From contig CYUH01000013.1 of assembly GCA_001403755.1 (NCBI GenBank), positions 248,001 through 312,000 on the forward strand: DNA of 64,000 nucleotides. The letters are read 5' to 3'. This document shows positions 54,619 through 64,000 of this stretch, piece after piece. The position numbers were made by a program, and so were the translations under genes. Below the pieces are notes generated by a model. The model saw nothing but the letters and a program-made list of their open reading frames with translations, did no database searches and had not been told where the DNA came from. How positions within the stretch are numbered: the stretch's first letter is position 1; every line of letters begins with the position of its first letter. Origin of the DNA: Chryseobacterium senegalense. Its GTDB lineage: Bacteria; Bacteroidota; Bacteroidia; Flavobacteriales; Weeksellaceae.

Positions 54619-55359
54619 TTAAATTTTTTCTAATAACTCATCGGTAATTTCCATGTTGTGATAGACATTTTGTACATCATCATCTTCTTCGAAACGATCA
54701 AGCATCTTCATATTTGCTTTAAATTGCTCCTCGTTAACTTCTTTTGTATTATTGGCAATTCTTTGTAATTCTGCACTTTTTACTTCAATTTCAAGTTCAT
54801 CAAGTTTGTGAGAAAGAGTGCCAAAATCTTCGAACGCAGTTGTAATCATTACTTCGTCATCATCACTATCGATTTCTTCTGCACCGCCGTCAATCATTTC
54901 CATCTCAAAATCATCCCAATCCATTTTTATGCTGGCTTTTTCGATGGAAAAAATGCCTTTCCTATCAAAAATAAAAGCAAGTTCACCATTCTTGCCTAAA
55001 TTTCCGTCGAACTTATTAAAAATGGCTCTCACATTCGCCACGGTTCTTGTAGGATTGTTGGTTGTACACTCCACAAAAAATGCCACTCCACCTTGCCCAT
55101 AACCTTCGTAGGTAATCTCATCATAATGCTCAGCATCTGCTCCTGAAGCTTTTTTGATGGCTCTCTCAACATTATCTTTGGGCATATTCGCACCTTTTGC
55201 ATTCTGAATGCATCTTCTTAAGGCAGGATTGGATTCAGGATCAGATCCGCCCGCTTTTACCGCAATAGCTATGTCTTTTCCAATTTTCGAGAATGTTTTG
55301 GCCATCTTGTCCCATCTGGCCATTTTTGAGGCTTTTCTATATTCGAATGCGCGTCCCAT
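54619..55359 (-). CDS. YebC/PmpR (TACO1-like) family protein
   Basis: A 246-residue YebC-family protein. It starts MGRAFEYRKASKMARWDKMA and contains the family signature GGSDPESNPALRRCIQNAKG and NMPKDNVERAIKKA. Three alpha/beta domains are expected. Family members were called transcription regulators; more recent work links them to ribosomes and the translation of proline-rich or difficult sequences. Which role applies here is not determinable. It is a single gene. Confidence 0.95.
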   Translation of the reverse strand: MGRAFEYRKASKMARWDKMAKTFSKIGKDIAIAVKAGGSDPESNPALRRCIQNAKGANMPKDNVERAIKKASGADAEHYDEITYEGYGQGGVAFFVECTTNNPTRTVANVRAIFNKFDGNLGKNGELAFIFDRKGIFSIEKASIKMDWDDFEMEMIDGGAEEIDSDDDEVMITTAFEDFGTLSHKLDELEIEVKSAELQRIANNTKEVNEEQFKANMKMLDRFEEDDDVQNVYHNMEITDELLEKI

Positions 55360-55404
55360 GTTTCAACAATTTTATGTGTGCAAAAATAATGAATTTCTAT
55401 CAAA

Positions 55405-55434
55405 AAAAACGCTCTTCTTTCGAAGAGCGTTTAT
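55405..55434. terminator. Terminator after the OmpA-family gene
   Basis: AACGCTCTTC, a TTTC loop and GAAGAGCGTT form a perfect 10-bp stem, with eight T residues downstream on the minus strand. It serves the OmpA-family gene. Confidence 0.85.
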
Positions 55435-55452
55435 AAATATTATTCAAAAAGA

Positions 55453-56922
55453 TTATTTTTTCTTTTTAACTACTTTCTTTTTTACCACTGGTAAATCAGA
55501 TTTTTGCATAGCTTCCCAAGCCTGAGAGTCAGCAGCAGTAACTACTACTTTACGATCCTTCATTCTCTCTTCGTTAGAAGCAGTTTCAGGAACTTGTGCT
55601 TTTTGCTCACCTACACCGATAGATTTAAGTTGGTTTTGGTTAACACCTCTTGCTTCTAATGCACCTACTACAGCAGCAGCTCTTTTTCTAGATAGATTCA
55701 AGTTGTAAGCTTCAGAACCTTTTTTATCAGTTTGTCCTTCTACGATAAATTTACCACCGTTTGAAGATTTAACGATTTCTGCAGCTTGATCTAGTTTAGT
55801 ATTAGATTCTGGTCTGATAGTCGCTTTGTCGAAATCAAATAGAATACCTTGTAATGCACCTGTAGCCTCTTCAGCGTAAGCAGATTGTGGTTTTGGACAA
55901 CCGTTGTATTGTGCAAGACCTGGAACTGTAGGACAAGCATCATCTTTATCTAATACTCCATCACCGTCAGTATCTGGCCAAGGACATCCGTTATTTTCAG
56001 CTGGACCAGCAACTTCTGGACAAGCATCGTCTTTATCTACTACACCATCGCCATCAGTATCTGGCCAAGGACATCCGTTGTTTTCAACTGGACCAGCAAC
56101 ATCTGGACATTGATCATCTTTATCTGGAACTCCGTCGCCATCAGTATCAGGACAACCTTGGAATTGAGCTAAACCTGGAGTATCTGGACATAAATCGTCT
56201 TTATCTAGGATACCATCTTTATCTCTATCTGTGTTACCAAATCTAAATAATAAAGATGCAGAAGCTTGCCAAAAGTTAGCGATATTTGAGTTATCTACAG
56301 GAGTAGATACGTAATCTCCTTGAATTCCAAGACCGAAATTTTTAGTAATCCAAAAGTTAGAACCTAATCCAGCATTCACAGCAAAATGATCTTTTCTTCT
56401 TTGAGTAAATGCCTCATTGTCAGAGAATCCTGCATAGGTCATCCCATGATATGCATCAGTAACTGGGAAAGTTACTCCTGAATAATCATGTCTAAGGTAG
56501 TTAGCTCCTACTCTTAAATATGGATCAAACCAAGACTCTTCATTCCAAAGTCCATTAAACTTAAATTGAAGACCTAAACCAGTCATTAAGAAAAATTCTT
56601 TTCCCATACCGATTCTCTTGTTGTCTACATTTCCTACTGAAGTTTGCCAGTCAAGAACTAAATATTTATTTAAGTTTCTTGCTACTGTTAATTTAGATAA
56701 CGGAGGAGTAATTGTATAATTATTAATATTGTACAATCTGTTCGCGTCGTCACCACCAAAAGCAGTTCCAAGTGTAGTACCTAACCCACCTGCTCCGACA
56801 GCAACATGATTTACTCCGTGAGCACCAACACCGATTAACCACGGGTTGCTAGTCGTCTGAGCGAAAACAGTAGAGGCAACAGTAAGTGCCAATGCTGAAA
56901 TTCCTAATTTTAGATTTTTCAT
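55453..56922 (-). CDS. OmpA-family outer-membrane protein with thrombospondin type 3 repeats
   Basis: A 489-residue envelope protein. A signal peptide covers about residues 1-21 (MKNLKLGISALALTVASTVFA). An N-terminal barrel of about 205 residues follows. Four or five Ca2+-binding TSP3 repeats at about 235-345 (DTDGDGVVDKDDACPEVAG pattern) link to a C-terminal OmpA domain at about 358-470 (ILFDFDKATIRPESNTKLDQ and LNLSRKRAAAVVGALEARGV) that binds peptidoglycan. A short lysine-rich tail ends the protein. This architecture is typical of Bacteroidetes porin-like OmpA proteins. A -33/-7 pair lies upstream. Confidence 0.93.
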   Translation of the reverse strand: MKNLKLGISALALTVASTVFAQTTSNPWLIGVGAHGVNHVAVGAGGLGTTLGTAFGGDDANRLYNINNYTITPPLSKLTVARNLNKYLVLDWQTSVGNVDNKRIGMGKEFFLMTGLGLQFKFNGLWNEESWFDPYLRVGANYLRHDYSGVTFPVTDAYHGMTYAGFSDNEAFTQRRKDHFAVNAGLGSNFWITKNFGLGIQGDYVSTPVDNSNIANFWQASASLLFRFGNTDRDKDGILDKDDLCPDTPGLAQFQGCPDTDGDGVPDKDDQCPDVAGPVENNGCPWPDTDGDGVVDKDDACPEVAGPAENNGCPWPDTDGDGVLDKDDACPTVPGLAQYNGCPKPQSAYAEEATGALQGILFDFDKATIRPESNTKLDQAAEIVKSSNGGKFIVEGQTDKKGSEAYNLNLSRKRAAAVVGALEARGVNQNQLKSIGVGEQKAQVPETASNEERMKDRKVVVTAADSQAWEAMQKSDLPVVKKKVVKKKK

Positions 56923-56951
56923 AGAATTAAATGATTAAATAATTGATAATG

Positions 56952-56983
56952 CAAAATAAATATAAATTTTCTTTATAAACAAA
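56952..56983 (-). promoter_or_regulatory. Possible promoter of the OmpA-family gene
   Basis: Minus-strand TTTG (56983-56980), 20 nt, then TTATTTTG (56959-56952), close to the consensus, about 30 bp before the ATG. Confidence 0.5.
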
Positions 56984-56999
56984 GATTTTAATTGTTTTT

Positions 57000-57458
57000 T
57001 TAACTTTTCTTTAATATTCGGTCGAGATTTCTTTTGTTTTCTCTATCTTTTATAGATTCCCTTTTATCAAAGAGTTTTTTCCCCTTTCCTAGTGCAATAA
57101 GAATCTTAGCTTTTCCCTTATCAGTTATATAAAGTTTTAAAGGGATTATAGTATTTCCTACATCTTTCAGCTTTTTTTCAAACTTTTGCAACTCTCTTTT
57201 GTGCAACAGCAATTTCCGTTCCCTTTTTGTTTTATGATTATAAAAAGATCCCAATTTATATTCATCAATCATCATATTAATGATGTATAATTCTCCATCA
57301 ATGAATTGACAAAAAGCTTCTGTGATACTCGCCTTTGAAGATCGCAGTGATTTGATCTCAGTCCCTGTAAGCACCATTCCTGCCTCGATTTCTTCGAGTA
57401 TCTCATACTCGAATCTCGCTCGTTTATTAAAAATATTAATTGATTTTTCTATCTTCAT
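57000..57458 (-). CDS. smpB: SsrA-binding protein SmpB
   Basis: A 152-residue SmpB, the partner of tmRNA in rescuing stalled ribosomes. Motifs include the N-terminal NIFNKRARFEYEILEEIEAG, TGTEIKSLRSSKASITEAFC and the C-terminal LGKGKKLFDKRESIKDRENK, whose tail mimics an anticodon stem in the decoding centre. The length is normal. No ssrA gene is visible in the window. Upstream lies a 170-bp gap shared with the divergent ABC-F gene. Confidence 0.97.
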   Translation of the reverse strand: MKIEKSINIFNKRARFEYEILEEIEAGMVLTGTEIKSLRSSKASITEAFCQFIDGELYIINMMIDEYKLGSFYNHKTKRERKLLLHKRELQKFEKKLKDVGNTIIPLKLYITDKGKAKILIALGKGKKLFDKRESIKDRENKRNLDRILKKS

Positions 57459-57577
57459 TGATCATCAAATTTGGTATTTCAAAAAAAAAAAATATTTTTT
57501 TTAACATTAACAAAATTTTATCATAATGTGAGTCATCTCTTCTAAGGTTTATAACTAACGAATCTTGTAAATAATAA

Positions 57578-59248
<1,671 letters not shown>

Positions 59249-59267
59249 TCTAAAATATTTTATATCT

Positions 59268-59303
59268 AAAAGCCGTTCGATTCCGTTTGAACGGCTTTTT
59301 TTG
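59268..59303 (+). terminator. Terminator after the ABC-F gene
   Basis: AAAGCCGTTC, a loop and GAACGGCTTTTTTTG form a strong 10-bp G+C-rich stem with a T-run. Confidence 0.9.
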
Positions 59304-59349
59304 TTTAAATACTAACTCAAAAACCAACAAATTCCCAACAATTTTTTCG

Positions 59350-59357
59350 TATTTTTG
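59350..59357 (+). promoter_or_regulatory. -7 box (TATTTTTG) next to the recJ start
   Basis: TATTTTTG ends 4 bp before the ATG at 59362 and 7 bp before the ATG at 59365. Such a short distance leaves almost no leader. Confidence 0.4.
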
Positions 59358-59361
59358 TAAC

Positions 59362-61074
59362 ATGATGAGTCAAAAATGGATTTATAAACCCGAACCCGAC
59401 GCCGATATTGTGGATGGAATTAGTTCCTCACTCGGTTTTGGAACTTTTGAATCTAAAATCCTTGTTCTTCGCGGCATTGATAATTATCAAAAAGCGAGAG
59501 AATTTTTCAAACCAAATCTTAACGATATTCACAATCCTTTTCTGATGAAAGATATGCAGCTCGCGGTCGACCGGATCGCAACTGCCATAGAAAACGGAGA
59601 GAAAATATTGGTTTATGGCGATTATGATGTCGACGGAACGACGGCGGTTGCTCTCATGTACCTTTATTTAAGTAAAATTGTAGATAAAAAATATCTCGAT
59701 TTCTATATTCCAGATCGAAATTCTGAAGGATATGGAATCTCTAACGAAGGAATCGATTTTGCAAAAGAGAACAATTTTGCACTAATAATTGCACTCGATT
59801 GTGGAATAAAAGCCATCGATAAAATTGAATACGCCAAAAATCTAGGCGTAGATTTTATCATTTGCGATCACCATTTGCCGGGAGAAGAAATTCCTAAAGC
59901 TGTTGCTGTTTTAGATCCAAAAAGAAAAGATTGCCGCTATCCGTTCAAAGAACTTTCGGGTTGTGGTGTTGGATTTAAATTATGCCAAGGACTCAATACA
60001 ATATATAAAATACCAGAAGCAGAATTATTTGAACTGACTGATCTTTTGGCAATTTCCATAGCTGCGGATATCGTTTCTATGACGGGCGAAAACAGAGTTT
60101 TGGCAAAACAAGGTCTAAAGGTTTTAAGAAAATCAAGAAATTTGGGATTAAGGATGCTTATTCCGGAAGATAAATTAGCAACCTTTGAAATCTCAAATAT
60201 CGTTTTCGAAATTGCTCCAAAAATTAATGCAGCGGGAAGAATATCGCACGGAAAAGCAGCTGTAGAACTGATGGTCTCTGATAATTTGAAACAAGCCCAA
60301 CAAATTGTCAACGACATTATCACGCTCAATGATTCCAGAAGAGAAATGGACATGAGCAGTACAACGGAAGCACTTTTGCAAATCGAAGAAACCGGACAAC
60401 TTGAAAATTATACCACGGTTGTTTACGGATCGAATTGGAACAAAGGTGTGATCGGAATTGTAGCATCAAGACTTATTGAAAACTATTACAAGCCTACTTT
60501 GGTTTTCACCGACGGAAACAATGGCGAATTGGTTGCTTCAGCTCGTTCTGTAGCTGATTTTGATGTACACGACGCATTGGAAAATTGCTCTGAATTTTTT
60601 ACTAAATTTGGTGGTCATCCCGCTGCTGCCGGGCTTTCCATGGAAAAAGACAAATTTGATTTATTCCGTGAAAAATTTGAGAAAGTAGTTGCCGAAAAAA
60701 TTAAGGAACACCAAAAAGAACCATGTATAACCATCGATTCTGAAGTGGAAGTGGATGATTTGAATAAGGATTTCTTCAATTTCCACCGAAAACTTGCACC
60801 TTTCGGACCTCATAACATGAAGCCGGTTTTAGCCTTAAAAAACCAAAGAGTTTCCGGATATGTAAAAACAATGGGAAAAGATGCAGGTCACATCAAATTT
60901 TATATCAAACAGGAATCTACCGGAAGAAACATCGAATGTGTTGGATTTAAATTAGGAAAATTCGCTGATCAATTCCGCGAAAAAACTTTTGATTTTGCGT
61001 TTACCGCCGAGGAAAATCATTGGAAGGGAAATGTCACTTATTTCCTTAATATTCGTGATGTGAAGTTTCATTAA
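59362..61074 (+). CDS. recJ: Single-stranded-DNA exonuclease RecJ
   Basis: A 570-residue RecJ (starting MMSQKWIYKPEP). It degrades single-stranded DNA 5' to 3' in recombination and repair. The DHH domain motifs are LVYGDYDVDGTTAVALM (I), IALDCGIKA, and VDFIICDHHLPGEE (DHH). The DHHA1 part includes GGHPAAAGLSM near residue 415 and an OB-like end. A longer frame opens at 59287 over the ABC-F terminator and a -7 box, so a start at 59362 or 59365 is preferred. It converges with the GNAT-like gene 6 bp away. Confidence 0.96.
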   Translation: MMSQKWIYKPEPDADIVDGISSSLGFGTFESKILVLRGIDNYQKAREFFKPNLNDIHNPFLMKDMQLAVDRIATAIENGEKILVYGDYDVDGTTAVALMYLYLSKIVDKKYLDFYIPDRNSEGYGISNEGIDFAKENNFALIIALDCGIKAIDKIEYAKNLGVDFIICDHHLPGEEIPKAVAVLDPKRKDCRYPFKELSGCGVGFKLCQGLNTIYKIPEAELFELTDLLAISIAADIVSMTGENRVLAKQGLKVLRKSRNLGLRMLIPEDKLATFEISNIVFEIAPKINAAGRISHGKAAVELMVSDNLKQAQQIVNDIITLNDSRREMDMSSTTEALLQIEETGQLENYTTVVYGSNWNKGVIGIVASRLIENYYKPTLVFTDGNNGELVASARSVADFDVHDALENCSEFFTKFGGHPAAAGLSMEKDKFDLFREKFEKVVAEKIKEHQKEPCITIDSEVEVDDLNKDFFNFHRKLAPFGPHNMKPVLALKNQRVSGYVKTMGKDAGHIKFYIKQESTGRNIECVGFKLGKFADQFREKTFDFAFTAEENHWKGNVTYFLNIRDVKFH

Positions 61075-61080
61075 GAAAAA

Positions 61081-62232
61081 TCAAAGCATTTTGTGTCGTT
61101 GAAATTCTTTGGTTCTATCAAATAGAAAGCGATACGTTGCCAATTTTCTGGTAACTTTAGTTTCTAAATTCTCAGCAATTTTTATCATTTTAGGATTGAA
61201 ATCGCCTATCCACTGCATTTCGTAATCTTCGAAAGAAGTTGCTTTGCGAAAATGTCTCGTTCCCTCCCAAATCATATACCCATCGATGCCTTTCCGTTGC
61301 CATTCCGGGACAACGCCAAAAACTAAACCTACCATTTTTTTATTGGTCTTAAACTTTTTCAAGAAGAGAAATTTCAATTTTTGCCATAAACTAAACTTTC
61401 CATTCAAATATTTAAACCACTGATTAAGATCGGGAATATTCATCCACACTGCGATTGGTTTTTCGTTTTCATAAACAAACCACGAGATATGTTCGTTAAT
61501 CACCGGTTTTAAAGTGGTGAAAAGCTTTAGCGTTTGCATGTTCGAAAGCTGTTTTCCTTCGCCGTGACTTGCCCAAGCTTTGTTGTAAACCTCCGTGAAA
61601 TCTTCAGCAAACTTTTTCAGATCTTTTACTGTCATTCTTTTGGCTGAAATATTCTTATTCTTCGAAATTCGAGCATGCATCTGCAAGAAATTTTCGGCGA
61701 CCGAATCGTGAATTTTTCTCCCAAAACACAATTGATTGAAATAAATTTGGAAACCATAATTCTCGAACAGCGTTTTGTAATAAGGTGGATTATAATTCAT
61801 CCCATAAAGAGGCTCGCTATATCCATCGATCAACAATCCCCAAAATTTATCGCGTTCTCCAAAATTAATAGGACCATCCATGGCTTCCATACCTTTTTGC
61901 TGCAGTTGATTTTTGGCAAAATCGAAAATAAAATCCGCAGTTTTTTGGTCATTAATACAATCGAAAAAACCAATTCCGCCGGTAGGTTGACTTTGTTTGT
62001 ATTTTTTACTGATAAAAACCGCAACTTTGCCCACGGTTTCACCTTTATCATTCAAAAAAAGAAATCTTTCACATTCTCCTGAACGAAAAAATTTATTTAT
62101 TTTCACATCGAAAACCTGCTCAATATCTTGATCAAGCGGCCGAATATAGTTTGGATCGTTCATCAGGAGCCTCCCCGGAAAATCTAAAAATTCTTGAATG
62201 TGGTTGTGGGAAACGATTTTAATTGCCTTCAT
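61081..62232 (-). CDS. GNAT-like acyltransferase family protein, unknown function
   Basis: A 383-residue cytoplasmic protein. It begins MKAIKIVSHNHIQEFLDFPG. It shows GNAT-like features: VGKVAVFISKKYK and GGIGFFDCINDQK in the N-terminal lobe, and GLVFGVVPEWQRKGIDGYMI in the C-terminal lobe, where VxPxxQxxGI is an acetyl-CoA-binding loop. Many homologs in Bacteroidetes carry misleading names such as GTP cyclohydrolase; nothing here supports that. The substrate is unknown. It is a single gene, convergent with recJ. Confidence 0.75.
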   Translation of the reverse strand: MKAIKIVSHNHIQEFLDFPGRLLMNDPNYIRPLDQDIEQVFDVKINKFFRSGECERFLFLNDKGETVGKVAVFISKKYKQSQPTGGIGFFDCINDQKTADFIFDFAKNQLQQKGMEAMDGPINFGERDKFWGLLIDGYSEPLYGMNYNPPYYKTLFENYGFQIYFNQLCFGRKIHDSVAENFLQMHARISKNKNISAKRMTVKDLKKFAEDFTEVYNKAWASHGEGKQLSNMQTLKLFTTLKPVINEHISWFVYENEKPIAVWMNIPDLNQWFKYLNGKFSLWQKLKFLFLKKFKTNKKMVGLVFGVVPEWQRKGIDGYMIWEGTRHFRKATSFEDYEMQWIGDFNPKMIKIAENLETKVTRKLATYRFLFDRTKEFQRHKML

Positions 62233-62355
62233 TTCTCAAAAATAGGATTTTGTATCTTATAAATACAATTCTTTAGAAAAATTATAAATGAGATGCCCCT
62301 TTAATTTTAAAGCGTAATGAACTTTTGTCTAAAAAAAGCTAATAAGAATTTTCGT

Positions 62356-62838
62356 TTAGAAATTTGGACAATCTTGTACTTTAATATTAGGAATATTAAG
62401 CGTTTTACCATCTAAGGTAACCTTCACTTCCTGAAAATCACCATAAACACAATCGCCTGTTGTATCTTTGAAATCTCCATTCGTTGCTTCAATTTTTACA
62501 TTGTTCCCGTACAAAGTGTAATTATTTTCATTAAAATCAAATCGGTTTAAAGTGTAATTTTTTCCATCAATTTTAATGATTCCTTGGTTGGAATTTTGGT
62601 CAAAATAGAAAAGTGTTTTTCCTTCCTGAGTGAAAATTGCTCGGCCAATCTCGGCCGATATATCTTGTGGGATTACATTGAAAACTCCGGAATATTCAGG
62701 ATTTTCTATGTTTGAATTAGTGGTACTATCAGAAATGGTATTTTCAGAATTTTGTTGGGAACCTTGGGTAGCGGATTCCACATCTTTTTTGCATGACACC
62801 AAAACCGCAAGAGCAATGATGGGAAGAAAATTTTTCAT
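62356..62838 (-). CDS. Lipoprotein of unknown function
   Basis: A 160-residue lipoprotein. The signal peptide MKNFLPIIALAVLVSC ends at Cys16. A Ser/Asn/Thr-rich linker runs to about residue 47. The beta-rich rest (FYFDQNSNQGIIKIDGKNYT, then YTLYGNNVKIEATNGDFKDT) contains two Cys (CVYGDF and VQDCPNF) that could form a disulfide. It may be a small envelope beta-barrel, like the lipoprotein at 3820, but the identity is not clear. It stands 17 bp from aroQ, on the same strand. Confidence 0.78.
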   Translation of the reverse strand: MKNFLPIIALAVLVSCKKDVESATQGSQQNSENTISDSTTNSNIENPEYSGVFNVIPQDISAEIGRAIFTQEGKTLFYFDQNSNQGIIKIDGKNYTLNRFDFNENNYTLYGNNVKIEATNGDFKDTTGDCVYGDFQEVKVTLDGKTLNIPNIKVQDCPNF

Positions 62839-62865
62839 ATTTTTTTTCTAACAACTCATCAATAA

Positions 62866-63291
62866 TCATTCCTTATGGTGTTCTAGAAGTAAATTTGTAA
62901 TTGCTAGACGATAACCATTTAGGCCAAAACCACTTAACACTGCATCCGTGTTCGGTGCAGTAACCGATTTTTGACGAAATTCTTCTCTCTTGTAAATGTT
63001 GCTGATGTGAACCTCAATTTTGCGTTTCGGAATATTTTTAAGACAATCCGCGATTGCATACGAATAATGCGTGTAAGCACCAGGATTGATCACTAATGCA
63101 TCGAAATCATCTAGTTGCATTCGATTGATGAGTTCGCCTTCCACATTAGATTGGAAGAAATCTATATGGTGCTGATTAAAATCTGATTTTAAAGTATCGA
63201 GATAATCTTCCATGCAAATATTGCCATATATTTCTGGCTCGCGCGTTCCGAGAAGATTAAGGTTGGGACCATTGATAATAAGTATTTTCAT
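62866..63291 (-). CDS. aroQ: 3-dehydroquinate dehydratase, type II
   Basis: A 141-residue type II dehydroquinase (from MKILIINGPNLNLLGTREPE), the third shikimate step, 3-dehydroquinate to 3-dehydroshikimate. The active-site Arg and Tyr are in LGTREPEIYG, NPGAYTHYSYAIADCL has the conserved Asn, and EVHISNIYKREEFR carries the conserved His. The length matches AroQ. The longer frame from 63312 adds seven residues and lies over the promoter, so 63291 is chosen. AroA is encoded at 39866. Confidence 0.96.
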   Translation of the reverse strand: MKILIINGPNLNLLGTREPEIYGNICMEDYLDTLKSDFNQHHIDFFQSNVEGELINRMQLDDFDALVINPGAYTHYSYAIADCLKNIPKRKIEVHISNIYKREEFRQKSVTAPNTDAVLSGFGLNGYRLAITNLLLEHHKE

Positions 63292-63309
63292 AAGTACAAA
63301 ATAACTAAT

Positions 63310-63317
63310 CAAATATA
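63310..63317 (-). promoter_or_regulatory. -7 box (TATATTTG) of aroQ
   Basis: TATATTTG on the minus strand, 18 bp before the ATG at 63291. Its -33 would fall within the tRNA terminator and is not clear. Confidence 0.45.
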
Positions 63318-63322
63318 AATAT

Positions 63323-63355
63323 AAAAAAACTTCCGAAAAAAATTTTCGGAAGTTT
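63323..63355 (-). terminator. Terminator directly after tRNA-Glu
   Basis: On the minus strand AAACTTCCGAAAA, a TTT loop and TTTTCGGAAGTTT are followed by a T-run. The stem begins at the tRNA CCA end. Confidence 0.85.
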
Positions 63356-63429
63356 GGTAGCCCGTAGGGGAATCGAACCCCTCTTACCAGGATGAAAACC
63401 TGAGGTCCTAACCGATAGACGAACGGGCC
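63355..63429 (-). tRNA. tRNA-Glu (UUC)
   Basis: On the minus strand a 75-nt cloverleaf. The acceptor GGCCCGT pairs with ACGGGCT with a G-U first pair. The anticodon loop TTTTCAT carries TTC (Glu), the T arm contains GGTTCGATTCC and a CCA end is encoded. It lies 18 bp downstream of rpsT with no room for its own promoter, so it is probably processed from the rpsT transcript. Confidence 0.95.
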
Positions 63430-63447
63430 GTGCGTCTTTTTATAAGT

Positions 63448-63702
63448 TTACGCTAATTTATTAACGTGCTTAGTCAACTTGCTTTTTAAGTTTGCAGCTT
63501 TGTTTTTGTGGATAATGTTTTTCTTCACTAATTTATCCAACAAAGAGATTACTTTTGGCAACTGTTCAACAGCAACTTTTTTATCTTCTTCATTTCTCAA
63601 TACTTTCAAAGCTGTTCTAGCAGTCTTGTGATAGTATCTGTTTCTTAATCTTTTCTTTTCGCTTTGTCTGATTCTTTTCAGAGCTGATTTATGATTTGCC
63701 AT
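63448..63702 (-). CDS. rpsT: 30S ribosomal protein S20
   Basis: An 84-residue S20. It begins MANHKSALKRIRQSEKKRLR and has RYYHKTARTALKVLRNEEDK. It binds the 5' and 3' minor domains of 16S rRNA. The gene lies between two tRNA-Glu genes, with its own promoter at 63722-63751. Confidence 0.97.
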   Translation of the reverse strand: MANHKSALKRIRQSEKKRLRNRYYHKTARTALKVLRNEEDKKVAVEQLPKVISLLDKLVKKNIIHKNKAANLKSKLTKHVNKLA

Positions 63703-63721
63703 ATCTTCTAAAACTTGGGTG

Positions 63722-63751
63722 CAAAGATATAAATCTTTTTTTAATTACAAA
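63722..63751 (-). promoter_or_regulatory. Promoter of rpsT
   Basis: Minus-strand TTTG (63751-63748), 18 nt, then TATCTTTG (63729-63722), close to consensus, 20 bp before the ATG. Confidence 0.75.
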
Positions 63752-63787
63752 ATATTTTTTTCACTTTTTTTTCAGAATTTTCATTCT

Positions 63788-63862
63788 TGGTAGCCTATAG
63801 GGGAATCGAACCCCTGTTGCAAGAATGAAAATCTTGAGTCCTTACCACTAGACGAATAGGCC
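63788..63862 (-). tRNA. tRNA-Glu (UUC), second copy
   Basis: Minus strand, 75 nt. The acceptor GGCCTAT pairs with ATAGGCT with a G-U first pair, the anticodon loop TTTTCAT has TTC (Glu) and the CCA end is encoded. The T arm matches the first copy, but the acceptor, D and anticodon stems differ, so the two are diverged isoacceptors. Confidence 0.95.
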
Positions 63863-63878
63863 TTTGTTTTGAGGACTG

Positions 63879-63909
63879 CAAAAATAGAAACTATTTTTTT
63901 AATACGCAA
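63879..63909 (-). promoter_or_regulatory. Promoter of the second tRNA-Glu
   Basis: Minus-strand TTG (63909-63907), 20 nt, then TATTTTTG (63886-63879), 16 bp before the tRNA 5' end. Confidence 0.65.
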
Positions 63910-63923
63910 TACTATTTTAAAAA

Positions 63924-64000
63924 TTATTTAAAATTTTTCTGAATCACGGTATTTTTAATTCCTTTATCCTCTACTACTTTTTGGGCATTTACGGCTTCTT
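63924..64000 (-). CDS. C-terminal end of an unidentified protein, cut by window edge
   Basis: From the window edge an open frame on the minus strand reads EAVNAQKVVEDKGIKNTVIQ followed by KNFK and TAA at 63926-63924. The codon choice and composition look protein-coding. It is too short to identify; an SPOR-like end is possible but unsupported. Confidence 0.5.
   Translation of the reverse strand, partial: EAVNAQKVVEDKGIKNTVIQKNFK

Noticed and set aside
55904..56113. Plus-strand ORF opposite the TSP3 repeats
   Set aside because: It is a repeat-driven shadow of the OmpA-family gene with no independent start signal.
59287..59361. Longer N-terminus of RecJ
   Set aside because: It begins inside the ABC-F terminator and spans a -7 box.
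61081..62232. GTP cyclohydrolase
   Set aside because: No zinc or GTP-binding motifs of that enzyme; the visible motifs are GNAT-like.

Overview
This 64 kb window looks like a chromosomal housekeeping region of a Flavobacteriia genome, most likely Weeksellaceae (Chryseobacterium/Kaistella/Elizabethkingia-like). The evidence is a low G+C, A/T-rich background, promoters of the Bacteroidetes type (TTG or TTTG, 18-20 nt, TAnnTTTG) in front of many genes, a type IX secretion C-terminal sorting domain, the Bacteroidetes alternative GlmU, a split MetH and zinc-free ribosomal proteins. No taxonomic search was possible, so the genus is inference.

Layout. 1-3.7 kb: 5' end of paaZ, a small membrane protein, a 21-bp tandem repeat, citrate synthase and enolase. 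3.8-25.4 kb: the str, S10, spc and alpha ribosomal superoperon on the minus strand (rpsL to rplQ), with secY, infA, rpmJ and rpoA. It is interrupted between rpsJ and rplC by an iron module (TonB-dependent receptor plus low-affinity iron permease). The rplC side has its own strong promoter and a short leader ORF. 25.5-34.5 kb: a membrane glycosyltransferase-like protein, a secreted leucine-rich-repeat protein, pncB, rmuC, a SpoU methyltransferase and several lipoproteins. 34.4-42 kb: 5-formyl-THF cyclo-ligase, a TrhO-like tRNA hydroxylase with an extra C-terminal domain, alternative glmU, rpmE2, a beta-helix lipoprotein, mazG, aroA and an SDR.

41.9-51 kb is a methionine operon headed by a SAM-I riboswitch: metX, ACT-homoserine dehydrogenase, a Cys/Met-metabolism PLP enzyme, metH (homocysteine half), a four-helix-bundle (23S intervening-sequence protein family) gene, metH (cobalamin half) and metF. 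Together these take aspartate semialdehyde through homoserine and homocysteine to methionine, and supply methyl-THF. 51-64 kb: a GH63-like glycosidase, OsmC, GNAT, YebC, an OmpA-family protein, smpB, a YbiT-type ABC-F ATPase, recJ, a GNAT-like protein, a lipoprotein, aroQ, and a tRNA-Glu - rpsT - tRNA-Glu cluster.

I did not find a convincing undescribed multi-gene system. The most rewarding leads are: the SAM riboswitch with a possible start-codon-sequestering hairpin at a TTG start; the iron module splitting the S10 cluster, with a leader ORF before rplC; the TrhO protein with a U32-peptidase-C-like tail; an ABC-F protein whose second Walker A is lost; a perfect 21-bp inverted repeat at a promoter; and a G+C-rich structured repeat plus an IVP gene inside the methionine operon.
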